Source: JAFLCM01 sp046154665
Lineage (GTDB): Bacteria > Planctomycetota > Phycisphaerae > Phycisphaerales > UBA1924
Length of the DNA: 64,000 nucleotides
Direction: 5' to 3'
NCBI GenBank assembly: GCA_046154665.1
Contig: JBJXFG010000017.1
Coordinates: forward strand, 53,644-117,643
Part shown: one piece after another, positions 1-11,416 of the stretch
Layout: each line of letters opens with the position of its first letter
How positions within the stretch are numbered: the first letter of the stretch is position 1
Program-made: the position numbers and the translations under genes
The notes under the pieces: generated by a model
Told to the model about the DNA's origin: nothing
The model's database searches: none
What the model saw: the letters and a program-made list of their open reading frames with translations, nothing else

Positions 1-48
1 ATGCGGACGAGACGGACTGATCGACACTGGGATGATCGAGGATTTCCG

Positions 49-70
49 CTTCTCCGCGCCCTCCGCGGTG
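49..70. repeat. CTCCGCG decamer-type repeat, short copy
   Basis: Two CTCCGCG units in tandem next to the end of the ABC permease gene. The same unit builds the longer repeats at 34872-34948, 58591-58779 and 60221-60353. The first 80 bases hold nothing else recognisable. Confidence 0.5.
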
Positions 71-80
71 AAACCCCTTC

Positions 81-1949
81 TTACGCCGTCCCTGCCAGCC
101 GCCGCGTCGTGAAGTCAAACGTCCGCACCATGCTCGACCGCAGGGCGGCGACCAGGCCGGCGTAGATCGCCGCGGCAGCGATGGCACCGATGATCAGGCC
201 GATGCGGGCGCCGTTCATGGATGGGTCGTTGGCGACGGTGCGGGCCAGCGCCACTTCTGGGTGGGTGATGGCGTAGGCGAGGGTGACGGGGTTCATGGCG
301 GCGGCGGCGGGTCCGAGCAGCGGGATGCTCTCGCCGGCTTGCCAGCCGAGCAGGCCGCACACGCCGCCGAGGGAGCCGATGATGGTGACGGCCCAGACCA
401 CGCTGCCGATGGTGCCCTTGCTCTTGAGGCTGCGCTGCAGGCCGATCATGACGGCGAGCGCGGTGAACGCCACGCTCACCAAAGGGAGCGTGAGGAAGCC
501 CTCCCACAGCACCAGTGGCGCGGTGACGGTGGCGGTGCTGCCGGGGACAAGGGCGGTGATGGCGGCGGCGCCGACTTCGCCCGGGGTCGAGCCGCGGCCG
601 AAGCCGTCGAACATGGTGTAGATCGCCGCGAACATGACCGTGCCGACCGGGACGGCGAGCAGCGGGAGCAGGAACTGCACGAGGCCGAGGAGCTTGCCGT
701 TGAGATAGTCCTTGGGGGTGATGGGGGTGGTGAGGAGGATGTCGAGGGTGCCGTCTTCGCGTTCGCGGCTGATGGCGGTGGCGGAGGTGTTGATCGCGAC
801 CAGGGCGATGACGATGAGTTCGGTCCACGCGGTGACGAGCAGGACCGAGCGGAAGGTGGTGGCGGTCATCCCGCCGCTGTGGTAGTAGATGCACAGCGCC
901 AGGGCCCAGAGTGTGCCCAGTGCGACGAAGCCCCAGCGTGCGATCATCTTGCCGATGGTGGCCTGGCGGGCGGTGGACTCGCGCCACGAGATGGGGTTCA
1001 TGCCGACGGTACGAGCGCGGCGTTCGGAAGCGCCCTTGGCACCCAGGCCGAAGATCGAGCGGTACCACGGCACGCCGCCGACGGACGCGCCAACTTGGCG
1101 GACGGTGGTGGCTGAGATGGCGAGGAGCAGGACGCTGAGCCCGCCGGAGATGACGCACCACGCGCCGACGGGGTTGCCGAGCATGAACTGTCGCAGGCCG
1201 GTCATCTGGGCGAGTTCGATGTCGTCGGGCTTTGGATAGCTGGAGGGCGAGAGGAGCGAGTAGAGGGCGAGGAAGGGGTTGAGGCCGGTCATCATGGTGA
1301 CGCCGCCGACGCCACCCGCCGCGGGGGGGCGGATCTGCGAGTCGATGCCCGCGGTGACGGCGAGGTAGGTGACGACCGAGACGTAGAACGCAAAGACGGC
1401 GCGTTTGCCGGCGAGGCGATTGACGGCGAGCGCGATCGCCACGGCGCCGACCACCAGCGCCGCGCAGCCCGAGACGGCGTAACTCAGCAGCACGCTGCGC
1501 CCGGGCACGCCGCCAAAATACTGTGTGATCGCGAACAGCGGCAGCGAGCAGAACAGCAGCGCGAGGATGAAGAACAGGCGGCCGAACAGCGTCCCCAGCA
1601 CCATCTGGAGCGAACTCAGCGGCGTGGTGAGCAGGATGTCCCATGTGCGCGGGCTGGATTCCTGGGCGATCGCGCCGGCCATGAAGACCGGCGCGAGGAT
1701 GCAGATCAGGAGCAGCTGCAGGTACGCCACCCACGCGAAAGCGTTGGCACCGGCGACGGCGAGATCACGGAAGGACTGAGCGCCGCTCTGATTGGGGAGC
1801 AGCAGGACAAGAAGGACGACGATGAGGACGCCGAGGTACGCCGAGCGGATCAGGAGGTGGCGTGTGCGTCGTGAACCGCCCTGGACAAGGCGCACGACCA
1901 TTGGGTTGGTGGGAGCGAGCGCCAGGAACCATCGCAGCACGGCGGGCAT
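81..1949 (-). CDS. ABC-2 type transporter permease, duplicated two-half protein
   Basis: A 622-residue integral membrane protein of the ABC-2 permease kind, the membrane part of an ATP-driven exporter. It has two similar halves. Each carries a copy of the motif WDILLTTPL (first half) or LDILLTTPI (second half), following ESSPRT or EREDGT, and each is followed by several hydrophobic helices. This suggests duplication and fusion of a single permease unit. No ATPase gene is adjacent in the window, so the partner may lie beyond its left edge. The gene starts 43 bases after the Rrf2 regulator on the same strand and may be co-transcribed with it. The substrate is unknown. The start is the ATG giving MPAVLRWF. 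Confidence 0.8.
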   Translation of the reverse strand: MPAVLRWFLALAPTNPMVVRLVQGGSRRTRHLLIRSAYLGVLIVVLLVLLLPNQSGAQSFRDLAVAGANAFAWVAYLQLLLICILAPVFMAGAIAQESSPRTWDILLTTPLSSLQMVLGTLFGRLFFILALLFCSLPLFAITQYFGGVPGRSVLLSYAVSGCAALVVGAVAIALAVNRLAGKRAVFAFYVSVVTYLAVTAGIDSQIRPPAAGGVGGVTMMTGLNPFLALYSLLSPSSYPKPDDIELAQMTGLRQFMLGNPVGAWCVISGGLSVLLLAISATTVRQVGASVGGVPWYRSIFGLGAKGASERRARTVGMNPISWRESTARQATIGKMIARWGFVALGTLWALALCIYYHSGGMTATTFRSVLLVTAWTELIVIALVAINTSATAISREREDGTLDILLTTPITPKDYLNGKLLGLVQFLLPLLAVPVGTVMFAAIYTMFDGFGRGSTPGEVGAAAITALVPGSTATVTAPLVLWEGFLTLPLVSVAFTALAVMIGLQRSLKSKGTIGSVVWAVTIIGSLGGVCGLLGWQAGESIPLLGPAAAAMNPVTLAYAITHPEVALARTVANDPSMNGARIGLIIGAIAAAAIYAGLVAALRSSMVRTFDFTTRRLAGTA

Positions 1950-1992
1950 GGGCGGATGCTATACGCGGCGGTGGGGGAGTGGTTCGCTCGAG

Positions 1993-2487
1993 TCACCCGC
2001 GTTTGCCGAGCGGAGCGCGGAATGACTCGCGGGCTTTCTTGGCCGGGCTCTTGGGCTTGGTCGGTCTGAGGCCCTTGTCTTGGTAGGCCTCGCGGAAGAC
2101 TTCGAAGGAGGTGTTGTGGAGGAGTTCGTCCATCGAGAGCTTCACGCCGACGAGCTTGTTGTGGAGCGGGCAGGGGTCGCCTTGGCCGCAGACGCCGCCG
2201 CCGAATGGGCAGGCGAGGGATTCGTCTTCGCGTTCGAAGAGTTTGTAGACGTCGTGCAGGCTGATGTCGGTTGGTGGTTTGGCGAGGGCGTAGCCGCCGC
2301 CGGGGCCGGGGGCTCCGGTGATGAGTCCGGCCTGGGAGAGTGTGGTGAGGATCTTGGCGACGAACGGACCCTGGAGCTGCCGGGCCGCGGCGATCTGGGC
2401 GGCGGAAAGGCGCGTCTTGCCGGCGTCGTAGACCTCGGCGAGTCGGCTCATGGCGGCGATGGCGGTCTCGGTTTGTTTGCCGTACAT
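1993..2487 (-). CDS. Rrf2 family transcriptional regulator with three cysteines
   Basis: A 164-residue winged-helix regulator. The N-terminal part has the Rrf2 pattern (A-A-Q-I-A followed by L-I-T-G-A-P-G-P-G-G-G-Y at about residues 54-66). It then has Cys93, Cys100 and Cys106, the spacing expected for Fe-S cluster ligands in the IscR/NsrR type. The open frame runs further upstream to 2775, but the stretch before MYGKQ is low-complexity and overlaps the oxidase control region, so the ATG at 2487 is preferred. It diverges from the cbb3 oxidase operon and could be its oxygen, NO or iron-sulphur responsive regulator; this is inference from position and cysteines. No clear Shine-Dalgarno precedes the start. 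Confidence 0.85.
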   Translation of the reverse strand: MYGKQTETAIAAMSRLAEVYDAGKTRLSAAQIAAARQLQGPFVAKILTTLSQAGLITGAPGPGGGYALAKPPTDISLHDVYKLFEREDESLACPFGGGVCGQGDPCPLHNKLVGVKLSMDELLHNTSFEVFREAYQDKGLRPTKPKSPAKKARESFRAPLGKRG

Positions 2488-2502
2488 GGGGAGGGGAAGG
2501 CA

Positions 2503-2590
2503 GTGAGGCACGCAGGCACGAAGGCACGGAGCGGGGAGGCCGGGGTGCGGAGGTGCGGAAGTGTGAAGGGAGCGCGGGCGTGGAGCTGGG
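2503..2590. repeat. degenerate GC-rich tandem repeats
   Basis: Imperfect short tandem units such as AGGCACGAAGGCACGGAG and GTGCGGAGGTGCGGAAG lie just upstream of the Rrf2 start. No protein-like frame is supported here. Together with the two regulatory sites below, this describes the 323-base gap between the divergent genes. Confidence 0.5.
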
Positions 2591-2658
2591 GCGGGGACCG
2601 TGCGCGGGCTGTTTGAAATGACGGTACGGGCTTCGACATCGGAAATCAAGACGCAGAT

Positions 2659-2684
2659 ATCCACATCTTGGGGAAAAAGTGGAT
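2659..2684. promoter_or_regulatory. candidate operator, inverted repeat upstream of ccoNO
   Basis: ATCCAC at 2659-2664 is mirrored by GTGGAT at 2679-2684 with a 14-base AT-rich centre. It lies between the divergent Rrf2 gene and the oxidase operon, immediately upstream of the candidate -35 box. A binding site for the neighbouring Rrf2 protein is a reasonable guess but is not shown by the sequence. Confidence 0.35.
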
Positions 2685-2701
2685 TTCTCGATCCTGATCT
2701 C

Positions 2702-2730
2702 TTGCCAATGCCGATACGTTGGTCTAGATT
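2702..2730 (+). promoter_or_regulatory. candidate sigma70-type promoter of the cbb3 operon
   Basis: TTGCCA at 2702-2707 matches the -35 consensus in 5 of 6 bases. TAGATT at 2725-2730 matches the -10 consensus in 4 of 6, and the spacer is 17 bases. It would give a leader of about 75 bases before the ccoNO start at 2811. Confidence 0.45.
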
Positions 2731-2810
2731 TCTGTGTCTCGGGGCGGCCCAGACGCCCGCGCCGAGTTCCAGCACCCGTTCTCCTCGATTTTTCTAGACC
2801 CGAAACAACC

Positions 2811-5176
<2,366 letters not shown>

Positions 5177-5180
<4 letters not shown>

Positions 5181-5407
5181 GTCTGACGGATGTGATGAGC
5201 GGCGCGGGGCTCGGGGTGTTTCCCTCGATCGCGCTGGTGATCTTCCTCGGGGTGTTCGTGGTGGCGGTGTGGCGGGCGTTCTCGAAGTCCGGTGCTTCGG
5301 CCCGCGCGGCGGCGGCTCGGCTGCCGCTGGAGGACGCGCCGCTCGCGACCAAGAACCGTTTCGCCGTCAGCGCCGCCCCCCACGCCAGGAAGGAGACGAC
5401 CCGATGA
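5177..5407 (+). CDS. ccoQ: CcoQ-like small subunit of cbb3 oxidase
   Basis: A 76-residue protein with one membrane helix (about 15-34) followed by a charged, alanine-rich cytoplasmic tail. Size, single helix and position between ccoNO and ccoP are what is expected of CcoQ, which helps stabilise the oxidase complex. Sequence similarity in this family is weak, so the name rests mainly on context. Its start overlaps the ccoNO stop by four bases, and its stop overlaps the ccoP start in the same way, which implies translational coupling. Confidence 0.75.
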
Positions 5408-6012
5408 GCCAGACCCGCGGCAACCTGATGGAGCACGCGTACGACGGCATCCGTGAATACGACAACCCGACGCCGGGTTGGTGGCACCTGCTGTTCTGGG
5501 CGACGATCGTGTTCTCGGCCTTGTACGGCGCGTTCTTTCACTTCAGCGAGTTCCGCTGGAACGAGCAGGACATCCACGCCCGCGAGCAGGTGGCGCACTT
5601 CGAGCGGCTGTTCGGCGAACTGGGCGAACTCGAGGGCGATGAGGCGACGATTCTCAAACTCGCCGGCGAGCAGAAGTGGCTCAACGTCGGGCAGTCGGTC
5701 TTTGCGCGCAACTGCACCCAGTGCCACGGCACCGAGGGCGGGGGCATCAACGGTCCCAACCTCACCGACGACAGCTTCAAGAACGTCAAGGTCGTCGACG
5801 ACATCTTCAAGGTCATCACCGACGGCGTCGTCGACAAGGGCATGCCCGCGTGGAAGAACCGCATGACGCAGAACGAGCGCGTCGTGGCGGCGTCGTATGT
5901 ACTGAGCCTGCGCGGCAAGAACGTTGCGGGCGGGAGGCCGGCGGAGGGCGACGTGATCGCGCCGTGGCCGCCGATCCCCGCGCCGGAGGCGGCGGCGTCG
6001 ACGAAGAAGTGA
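5404..6012 (+). CDS. ccoP: cbb3 oxidase subunit III, short mono-haem CcoP
   Basis: A 202-residue membrane-anchored cytochrome c that passes electrons to the oxidase core. The N-terminal region HAYDGIREYDNPTPGWW followed by a membrane helix (about 29-47) is typical of CcoP. Only one haem-c motif is present, CTQCH at 104-108, with a probable axial methionine in KGMPAW. Classical CcoP is close to 300 residues and has two CXXCH motifs, so this one lacks a haem domain. A longer open frame from 5086 exists, but the ATG at 5404 overlaps the ccoQ stop and gives the family N-terminus. Confidence 0.93.
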   Translation: MSQTRGNLMEHAYDGIREYDNPTPGWWHLLFWATIVFSALYGAFFHFSEFRWNEQDIHAREQVAHFERLFGELGELEGDEATILKLAGEQKWLNVGQSVFARNCTQCHGTEGGGINGPNLTDDSFKNVKVVDDIFKVITDGVVDKGMPAWKNRMTQNERVVAASYVLSLRGKNVAGGRPAEGDVIAPWPPIPAPEAAASTKK

Positions 6013-6092
6013 ATCGGGGCCGTGAAGCTCCGTCCGTGAATCGCACCCGCGCGCTCCGTGCAGAGCACGAACACCCTCACCCCTGAACGATC

Positions 6093-7577
6093 ATGAACAC
6101 CGGCGTGGGAACCATCTCGATGAAGGTCAACGCGGGCCTGGGGGCCAAGGCCGCCGAGAGCGAGCATGGTCGGCGCGTGCTGGCCACGCTCAACGCCGAC
6201 GGATCGCGCCGGTGGCTCGACCCCAAGCTGAGCAAGGGCCGGTTCCACAAGGCTCGCGGCATCGTGGCGTGGGTGCTCATCGCGCTCTACGCGCTGCTGC
6301 CGTTTATCCCGATCAACGGGCACCCGGCGATCCAACTTGATCTTGCCAACCGCAAGTTCCACCTGTTCGGCCTCACGCTGCTTTCGACCGACACGGTGCT
6401 GATGGTGACGCTGGCGCTGGCGATTGGCTTCGGCATCTTCCTCATCACGGCGCTGTTCGGGCGCGTGTGGTGCGGCTGGGCCTGCCCGCAGACGGTGTAC
6501 ATGGAGTTCGTCTATCGGCCCATTGAGAGGCTGTTTCGCGACAAGCAGGGCAGGACTTCCGGGTGGCGGCTGGGCGCGAAGTATGTGCTGTACTTGCTCG
6601 TTTCGCTGCACCTGGCCAACGTGTTCCTGGCGTACTTTGTCGGCACCGAGAAGGTGCGCCAGTGGACACTCGGCTCGCCGTTCGATCATCCCGCGGCGTT
6701 CATGCTGGTGATGGCGGTGACGGCGCTGATGCTGTTTGACTTCGCCTTCTTCCGCGAGCAGACGTGCCTTGTGGCGTGCCCGTACGGGCGCATCCAGGCG
6801 GCGCTGCTGGACCGGCACTCGCTCATCGTCACCTATGACGAGCCGCGCGGCGAACCGCGAAGGCCCGCAAGGCCCGGCGACATCGCCTTGAAACAACTCG
6901 CGCTGGGCGACTGCGTGAACTGCCTCAAGTGCGTCACCACCTGCCCCACGGGGATCGACATCCGCGACGGTCTGCAGATGGAGTGCATCGGATGCGCCCA
7001 GTGCATCGACGCCTGCGACAGCGTCATGGACAAGATCGGCAAGCCGCGCGGCCTCATCCGCTACAGCAGCCAGGCCATGGTTGCCGGCGAGGCGAAGACG
7101 TTCGTGCGTGCCCGCACGCTCATCTACCCCGTGCTGTTCCTGGCTGCGGTCACGGCGTTCGTCACGCTGCTGCTGACGCGCAGCCCGCTTGATGTCGACC
7201 TGCTGCCGCGGCAGGGATCGCCGTTCTATGAACTGGCGGACGGCACCATCGGCAACCAGATTCGACTGAGCGTGGCGAATCGAACGGACTCGGATCGGTT
7301 GTACTCCTTCGCCGTCGAGGGCGTCGAGGGCGCGACGATCTTGAAGGACGGCAAGGAGCTCTCGCTCGCGCCGGCGGAGAGCCGCGTGATCGGCTTCGCG
7401 TTGAGCGTCCCGCGCGAGGCGATGGGCCCGCGCGGCGCCGCTGATGTGATCCTGACGGTGACGGACGATCGCGGCACCTCGCGCAGCGTGCGTTACCACA
7501 TGCTCGGGCCGGTGCACCGCGCGGGTGCCCGCGAAGACGACGCCGCCCCATCGGCCAACGAAGGAGGCAAGCCGTGA
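6093..7577 (+). CDS. ccoG: CcoG/FixG/RdxA-type ferredoxin membrane protein
   Basis: A 494-residue membrane protein of the CcoG family, a copper-handling reductase needed for cbb3 assembly. It has about five membrane helices, the GRVWCGWACPQTVY motif (about 123-136) and a second CLVACPYGR motif. Two [4Fe-4S] ferredoxin clusters are visible: Cys274, 277, 280, 284 and Cys298, 301, 304, 308. The C-terminal part (about 370-470) is an immunoglobulin-like periplasmic domain, as in the family. Length and order are normal. The gene follows ccoP after 80 bases, and its stop overlaps the GTG start of fixH. Confidence 0.95.
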   Translation: MNTGVGTISMKVNAGLGAKAAESEHGRRVLATLNADGSRRWLDPKLSKGRFHKARGIVAWVLIALYALLPFIPINGHPAIQLDLANRKFHLFGLTLLSTDTVLMVTLALAIGFGIFLITALFGRVWCGWACPQTVYMEFVYRPIERLFRDKQGRTSGWRLGAKYVLYLLVSLHLANVFLAYFVGTEKVRQWTLGSPFDHPAAFMLVMAVTALMLFDFAFFREQTCLVACPYGRIQAALLDRHSLIVTYDEPRGEPRRPARPGDIALKQLALGDCVNCLKCVTTCPTGIDIRDGLQMECIGCAQCIDACDSVMDKIGKPRGLIRYSSQAMVAGEAKTFVRARTLIYPVLFLAAVTAFVTLLLTRSPLDVDLLPRQGSPFYELADGTIGNQIRLSVANRTDSDRLYSFAVEGVEGATILKDGKELSLAPAESRVIGFALSVPREAMGPRGAADVILTVTDDRGTSRSVRYHMLGPVHRAGAREDDAAPSANEGGKP

Positions 7578-8113
7578 ACCGCGCTGTGACCATGCAGGCA
7601 GGTGCGCGAGTCCGCGGCGTCTGGCGCGTCCCGGCGGTGGTGGCGCTGGTGTTCATCGCCGGCCTCAGCGGCGTCGGGGCGCTCATCGTGCGAGCCACCG
7701 GTGACGCCACTTTCGGCATCGAGCCGGAGTACTACACCAAGGGCCTGCGCTGGGACCAATCGCGCCGCGCGCAGGCTGCCAGCACCGCGCTGGGCTGGTC
7801 GTCAGCCGTGGCAGTTGAGAACGGTACGCTGCGCGTGACGCTCAGAGACCGCGAAGGACGGCCCGTCGATCGCGCTGAGGTGAGCGCCGAAGCGTTCGCG
7901 TGGAGCCGCTCGAAAGAGCGTTGTCACTTGAGTCTGGTCGAGGCTGAGTCGGGGGTCTACGCCGCGGCTCTCGGGGGCGACGGCGAGCAGACTGGCGCTT
8001 CGGGCTGGTGGCAGGTTCGGCTCCGCGCGGTGCGAGATCAACAGGTGTACCTGAGCGAATCCAAGCTCGAAGTGGCCTCGCCGGGGCCGCGAAGCGTGGA
8101 GGCCCGGCCATGA
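7574..8113 (+). CDS. fixH: FixH/CcoH family protein
   Basis: A 179-residue protein with one N-terminal membrane helix (about 20-42) and the FixH signature around EPEYYTKGLRWDQ (about 55-67), followed by a periplasmic beta-rich domain. FixH/CcoH helps mature and stabilise the cbb3 complex. The start is GTG, preceded by the Shine-Dalgarno AAGGAGG, and overlaps the ccoG stop. The stop overlaps the next gene's start. Confidence 0.88.
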   Translation: MNRAVTMQAGARVRGVWRVPAVVALVFIAGLSGVGALIVRATGDATFGIEPEYYTKGLRWDQSRRAQAASTALGWSSAVAVENGTLRVTLRDREGRPVDRAEVSAEAFAWSRSKERCHLSLVEAESGVYAAALGGDGEQTGASGWWQVRLRAVRDQQVYLSESKLEVASPGPRSVEARP

Positions 8114-8895
8114 TGCCGCTCATCGGGGCCGTGCTGATCGCTTCGCTGCTGGGCAGCCTGCACTGCGCGGGGATGTGCGGCGCGTTCGTGCTGTTCGCGG
8201 TCTCGGGGCCGGATGGTCCGTCGTCCGCTGTGCCGCGTTCGTGGCTGCACGGGGCGTACCACGCGGGGCGGCTGATGGTCTATGTCGTGCTCGGGGCTGC
8301 GGCGGGTGCGACGGGGGCGGCGCTCGACCTCGCGGGTTCACTGGTTGGGCTGCAGCGCGTGGCGTGCATCGGCGCGGGCGCGCTCATGATGGCCGTCGGG
8401 ATCATCACCATCCTGCGTGTGCGCGGCGTTCGGCTGGCGCACTTCGGCGTGCCGCGCGTGTTTGAGCGTTGGCTGATGGCGGGGCATCGCGCGGCTCATG
8501 GGCTCTCGCCGGTGGCCCGCGCGCTCGTGACCGGACTTTTGACCACGCTGCTGCCGTGCGGATGGCTTTATGCGTTCGTCATCACCGCGGCGGGCACGGC
8601 GAGTGCGGGCTGGGGCGCGCTCACGATGGCGGCGTTCTGGGTGGGCACGCTGCCGGTGCTCATCGGCGTCGGCACGCTAGCGCAGCGGGCCACCGGTGCG
8701 CTGGGGCGCCACCTGCCGGTGGTGACTGCGACGCTTGTGGCCGTCGTGGGCTTGTTCACCGTCATCGATCGCGCCGGGCTGATGAGTCGGACCATCGGGA
8801 TGCTCGACCCCGGCACGCCGCTGAGCGCCGAGCAGGCCCTTGCCCGCGCGGTCAGCGGCGAAGCGTCGCAAGGGGAGTGCCATGGCGCGCCTTGA
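8110..8895 (+). CDS. SafE/TauE-like membrane protein of the cbb3 cluster (COG2836 type)
   Basis: A 261-residue polytopic protein with about six helices. It carries the motif LHCAGMCGAF near the N-terminus and LTTLLPCGWLYAF in the second half, a conserved cysteine pair layout shared with DsbD-like and COG2836 membrane proteins. Homologues are commonly encoded between fixH and ccoI and are thought to help copper delivery to the oxidase. The overlapping ATG at 8110 fits the operon pattern better than the upstream starts in the open frame (from 8008). Its last 14 bases overlap ccoI. Confidence 0.82.
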   Translation: MMPLIGAVLIASLLGSLHCAGMCGAFVLFAVSGPDGPSSAVPRSWLHGAYHAGRLMVYVVLGAAAGATGAALDLAGSLVGLQRVACIGAGALMMAVGIITILRVRGVRLAHFGVPRVFERWLMAGHRAAHGLSPVARALVTGLLTTLLPCGWLYAFVITAAGTASAGWGALTMAAFWVGTLPVLIGVGTLAQRATGALGRHLPVVTATLVAVVGLFTVIDRAGLMSRTIGMLDPGTPLSAEQALARAVSGEASQGECHGAP

Positions 8896-11416
8896 CGCGA
8901 GATTGCCCGACGTGTGGGACGCGGCGAGTGCGGTCGCGGGTGTGGCGTGCGCGCACTGCACGTTGCCGGTGCCCGCGGGTCTTGTCGCGCCCGGGAGCAC
9001 CGAGCAGTTCTGCTGCGCTGGTTGCCGCACGGCGTACCGGGTCATCCGCGCCGGCGGGCTCGAGGGCTTCTACAGCCTGGTGCGGAGCGAGCCGGGCGAA
9101 GCGCGGCGTGCTCGTGAGCGCACCGATACCCGATTCGCCCACTTCGACGATCCGGCGTTCCACAAGCTGTATGTAACCCCCGCCCCCGGCGGCCTGCGGG
9201 CGTCGCTGCGCGTCGAAGGGATGCACTGCGCTGCCTGCGTCTGGCTGCTGGAGCGACTCGCCCGCGTGTGCCCGAGCGGCGGGGTGATCGAGAGCCGTGT
9301 CGACCTACGTCGCCGCCTGCTGACGGTGACGTGGAAGCCTGAGGCGGTGCGGCTGTCGCAGATCGCCGCCGCCGCCGCGAGCCTGGGCTATGCGGTGCAT
9401 CCGCCGCGCGGGCTCAGCAGCGCCGAGGCGCGGCGTCGCGAGTCTCGGGGGCACGTCGTCCGCATCGGTGTCGCCGGCGCGATCATGGGCAACGTCATGC
9501 TGCTGACGCTGGCGCTGTTCGCCTCTGACGCCGAGAGCGCCGCCGCTGCGATGGACCCGGCGATGCTCTCGTTCTTCCGCCGGCTGGCGATGGGCTTCAG
9601 CCTCGTCTCGCTGGCGTGGCCGGGCAGCGTGTTCTTCAAGGGCGCGTGGGCGGCGCTGCGCACGCGCACGGCGAGCATGGACGTGCCCATCGCCATCGGC
9701 CTGACGCTCGGCGCGGGCTGGGGCTGCGTCAACGCTGTTCGGGGCGTGGGCTCGGTCTACTTTGACACGATCACCACGCTGGTGTTCCTGCTGCTGCTGG
9801 GCCGGTGGATCCAGCTCACGCAGCAGCACCGCGCCGCCGACGCGGTGGAACTGCTGTTCTCGCTCACCCCTTCAATGGCCCGTTTGGTGGAAGGTTGGGG
9901 CACGGCGTCTGAGAGCGTGCGTGAGACGCCGGTGGAAGCGCTCTCGTCGGGTGATGCCGGGGCGGTCGTCGAGGTGCTCACCGGCGGCACCGTGCCCGTC
10001 GACGGCGTCATCGTCGAGGGGACCACCGAGTTCGATCTGTCGCTGCTGACCGGCGAGTCGCGCCCCGTGTGTGCCCGTGTCGGCGATCATGTGACCGCCG
10101 GCGCGGTGAATCTGACCGGGCTGATCCGTGTGCGTGCCGAGGCGGCGGGCGAGTCCACGCGCGTCGGCCAGCTCATGCGTCTGGTCGAAGACGCGGCCCG
10201 CGAGAAGGCGCCGATGGTCATCCTCGCCGACCGGCTGAGTGTGGTCTTTGTGCCCGTTGTGCTGCTTCTCGCGCTGGGGACCGGCGTGGCGTGGGCGTTC
10301 ATCCGGCCTGAAGAAGCCATCGATCACGCCGCGGCTCTGCTGATCACGACGTGCCCGTGCGCGCTCGGGCTTGCGACGCCGCTGGCCGTGATCGTGTCGA
10401 TCGGCCGGGCGGCGCGAAGCGGCATTCTGATCAAGGGCGGCGAGGCGCTGGAAGCCATGGCGCGTTCCCGGCGCGGGGTGGTGCTGCTCGACAAGACCGG
10501 GACAATCACCGAAGGTGCCGCCGCGATGGTCGAATACGTCGGCGACCGGCGGGCGCTGGTGGCCGCCGCCGCAATCGAGCGCACGACGACGCACCCGGCG
10601 GCGCGGGCCATCGTCGCGGCGGTGTCGGGGCCGATCCCCGAGGCGCGGGATGTCACCCACACGCTGGGGCGCGGGCTCGAAGGCGAAGTCGATGGTGAGC
10701 GCGTCGCTGTGGGCTCGGTCGGTTTCGTGAAAGCGATCGCGGCGACCGCCGATGAGGCCTGCGTGATTGCCGCGGATCGCATGGCCGGCGACGGCCTGAC
10801 CCCCGTGATGATCGCGTGCGATGGCCGCATCGTCGGCGTGTGCGGGCTGGGCGACCGCGTGCGCCCGGATGCGGTGGATGCGGTCGCCGCTCTCAAGCGA
10901 GCAGGTTGGGAAGTCCGCATTCTGTCGGGCGACGACCCGCGGCTCGTGAGGGCGGTTGGGCGGCAAGTCGGCATCGACGAACGCTTGTGCCGCGGTGGCG
11001 CGTGCCCCGAAGACAAGCTCGCCGCGGTGCGCGCCATCCAGAGGGAGCGCCCCGGCGCGGTGGTGGTGATGGTGGGTGACGGGGTGAACGACGCGGCCGC
11101 GCTCTCCGCAGCCACCGTTGGCGTGTCGGTGCATGGTTCCGCCGAGGCGAGCCTGGCGGCCGGGGGTGTGTTCCTCTCGCGTCCCGGCCTCGCGCCGCTG
11201 GTCGAACTGGCTCGTGGTTCGGCGCGCACCGTCGGCGTGATCAAGCGGAATATGGCCGCGTCGCTGGCGTACAACGCGGTGTTCGTGACGCTGGCGATGA
11301 CGGGTGTGCTGACGCCGCTCATCGCCGCGGTGGTGATGCCGTTGAGTTCGCTCACCGTTGTGCTGCTGTCGACTCGCTCTCGAACGTTTGACCGAGTGAA
11401 AGGGGGGCCGTGCTGA
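8882..11416 (+). CDS. ccoI: CcoI-type copper-transporting P1B ATPase
   Basis: An 844-residue membrane pump that exports copper needed for cbb3 assembly. The N-terminus has a cysteine cluster (CAHC at 23-26, Cys44, Cys45, Cys48) of the kind seen in CcoI proteins. A heavy-metal domain follows with Cys116 and Cys119 (GMHCAAC). The transport motif CPC is at 491-493, the phosphorylated aspartate at 537 (DKTGT), and the hinge motif GDGVNDAAAL lies near 730. The ATG at 8882 is preceded by AGGGGAG. The stop overlaps ccoS (TGATG). Confidence 0.95.
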   Translation: MARLDARLPDVWDAASAVAGVACAHCTLPVPAGLVAPGSTEQFCCAGCRTAYRVIRAGGLEGFYSLVRSEPGEARRARERTDTRFAHFDDPAFHKLYVTPAPGGLRASLRVEGMHCAACVWLLERLARVCPSGGVIESRVDLRRRLLTVTWKPEAVRLSQIAAAAASLGYAVHPPRGLSSAEARRRESRGHVVRIGVAGAIMGNVMLLTLALFASDAESAAAAMDPAMLSFFRRLAMGFSLVSLAWPGSVFFKGAWAALRTRTASMDVPIAIGLTLGAGWGCVNAVRGVGSVYFDTITTLVFLLLLGRWIQLTQQHRAADAVELLFSLTPSMARLVEGWGTASESVRETPVEALSSGDAGAVVEVLTGGTVPVDGVIVEGTTEFDLSLLTGESRPVCARVGDHVTAGAVNLTGLIRVRAEAAGESTRVGQLMRLVEDAAREKAPMVILADRLSVVFVPVVLLLALGTGVAWAFIRPEEAIDHAAALLITTCPCALGLATPLAVIVSIGRAARSGILIKGGEALEAMARSRRGVVLLDKTGTITEGAAAMVEYVGDRRALVAAAAIERTTTHPAARAIVAAVSGPIPEARDVTHTLGRGLEGEVDGERVAVGSVGFVKAIAATADEACVIAADRMAGDGLTPVMIACDGRIVGVCGLGDRVRPDAVDAVAALKRAGWEVRILSGDDPRLVRAVGRQVGIDERLCRGGACPEDKLAAVRAIQRERPGAVVVMVGDGVNDAAALSAATVGVSVHGSAEASLAAGGVFLSRPGLAPLVELARGSARTVGVIKRNMAASLAYNAVFVTLAMTGVLTPLIAAVVMPLSSLTVVLLSTRSRTFDRVKGGPC

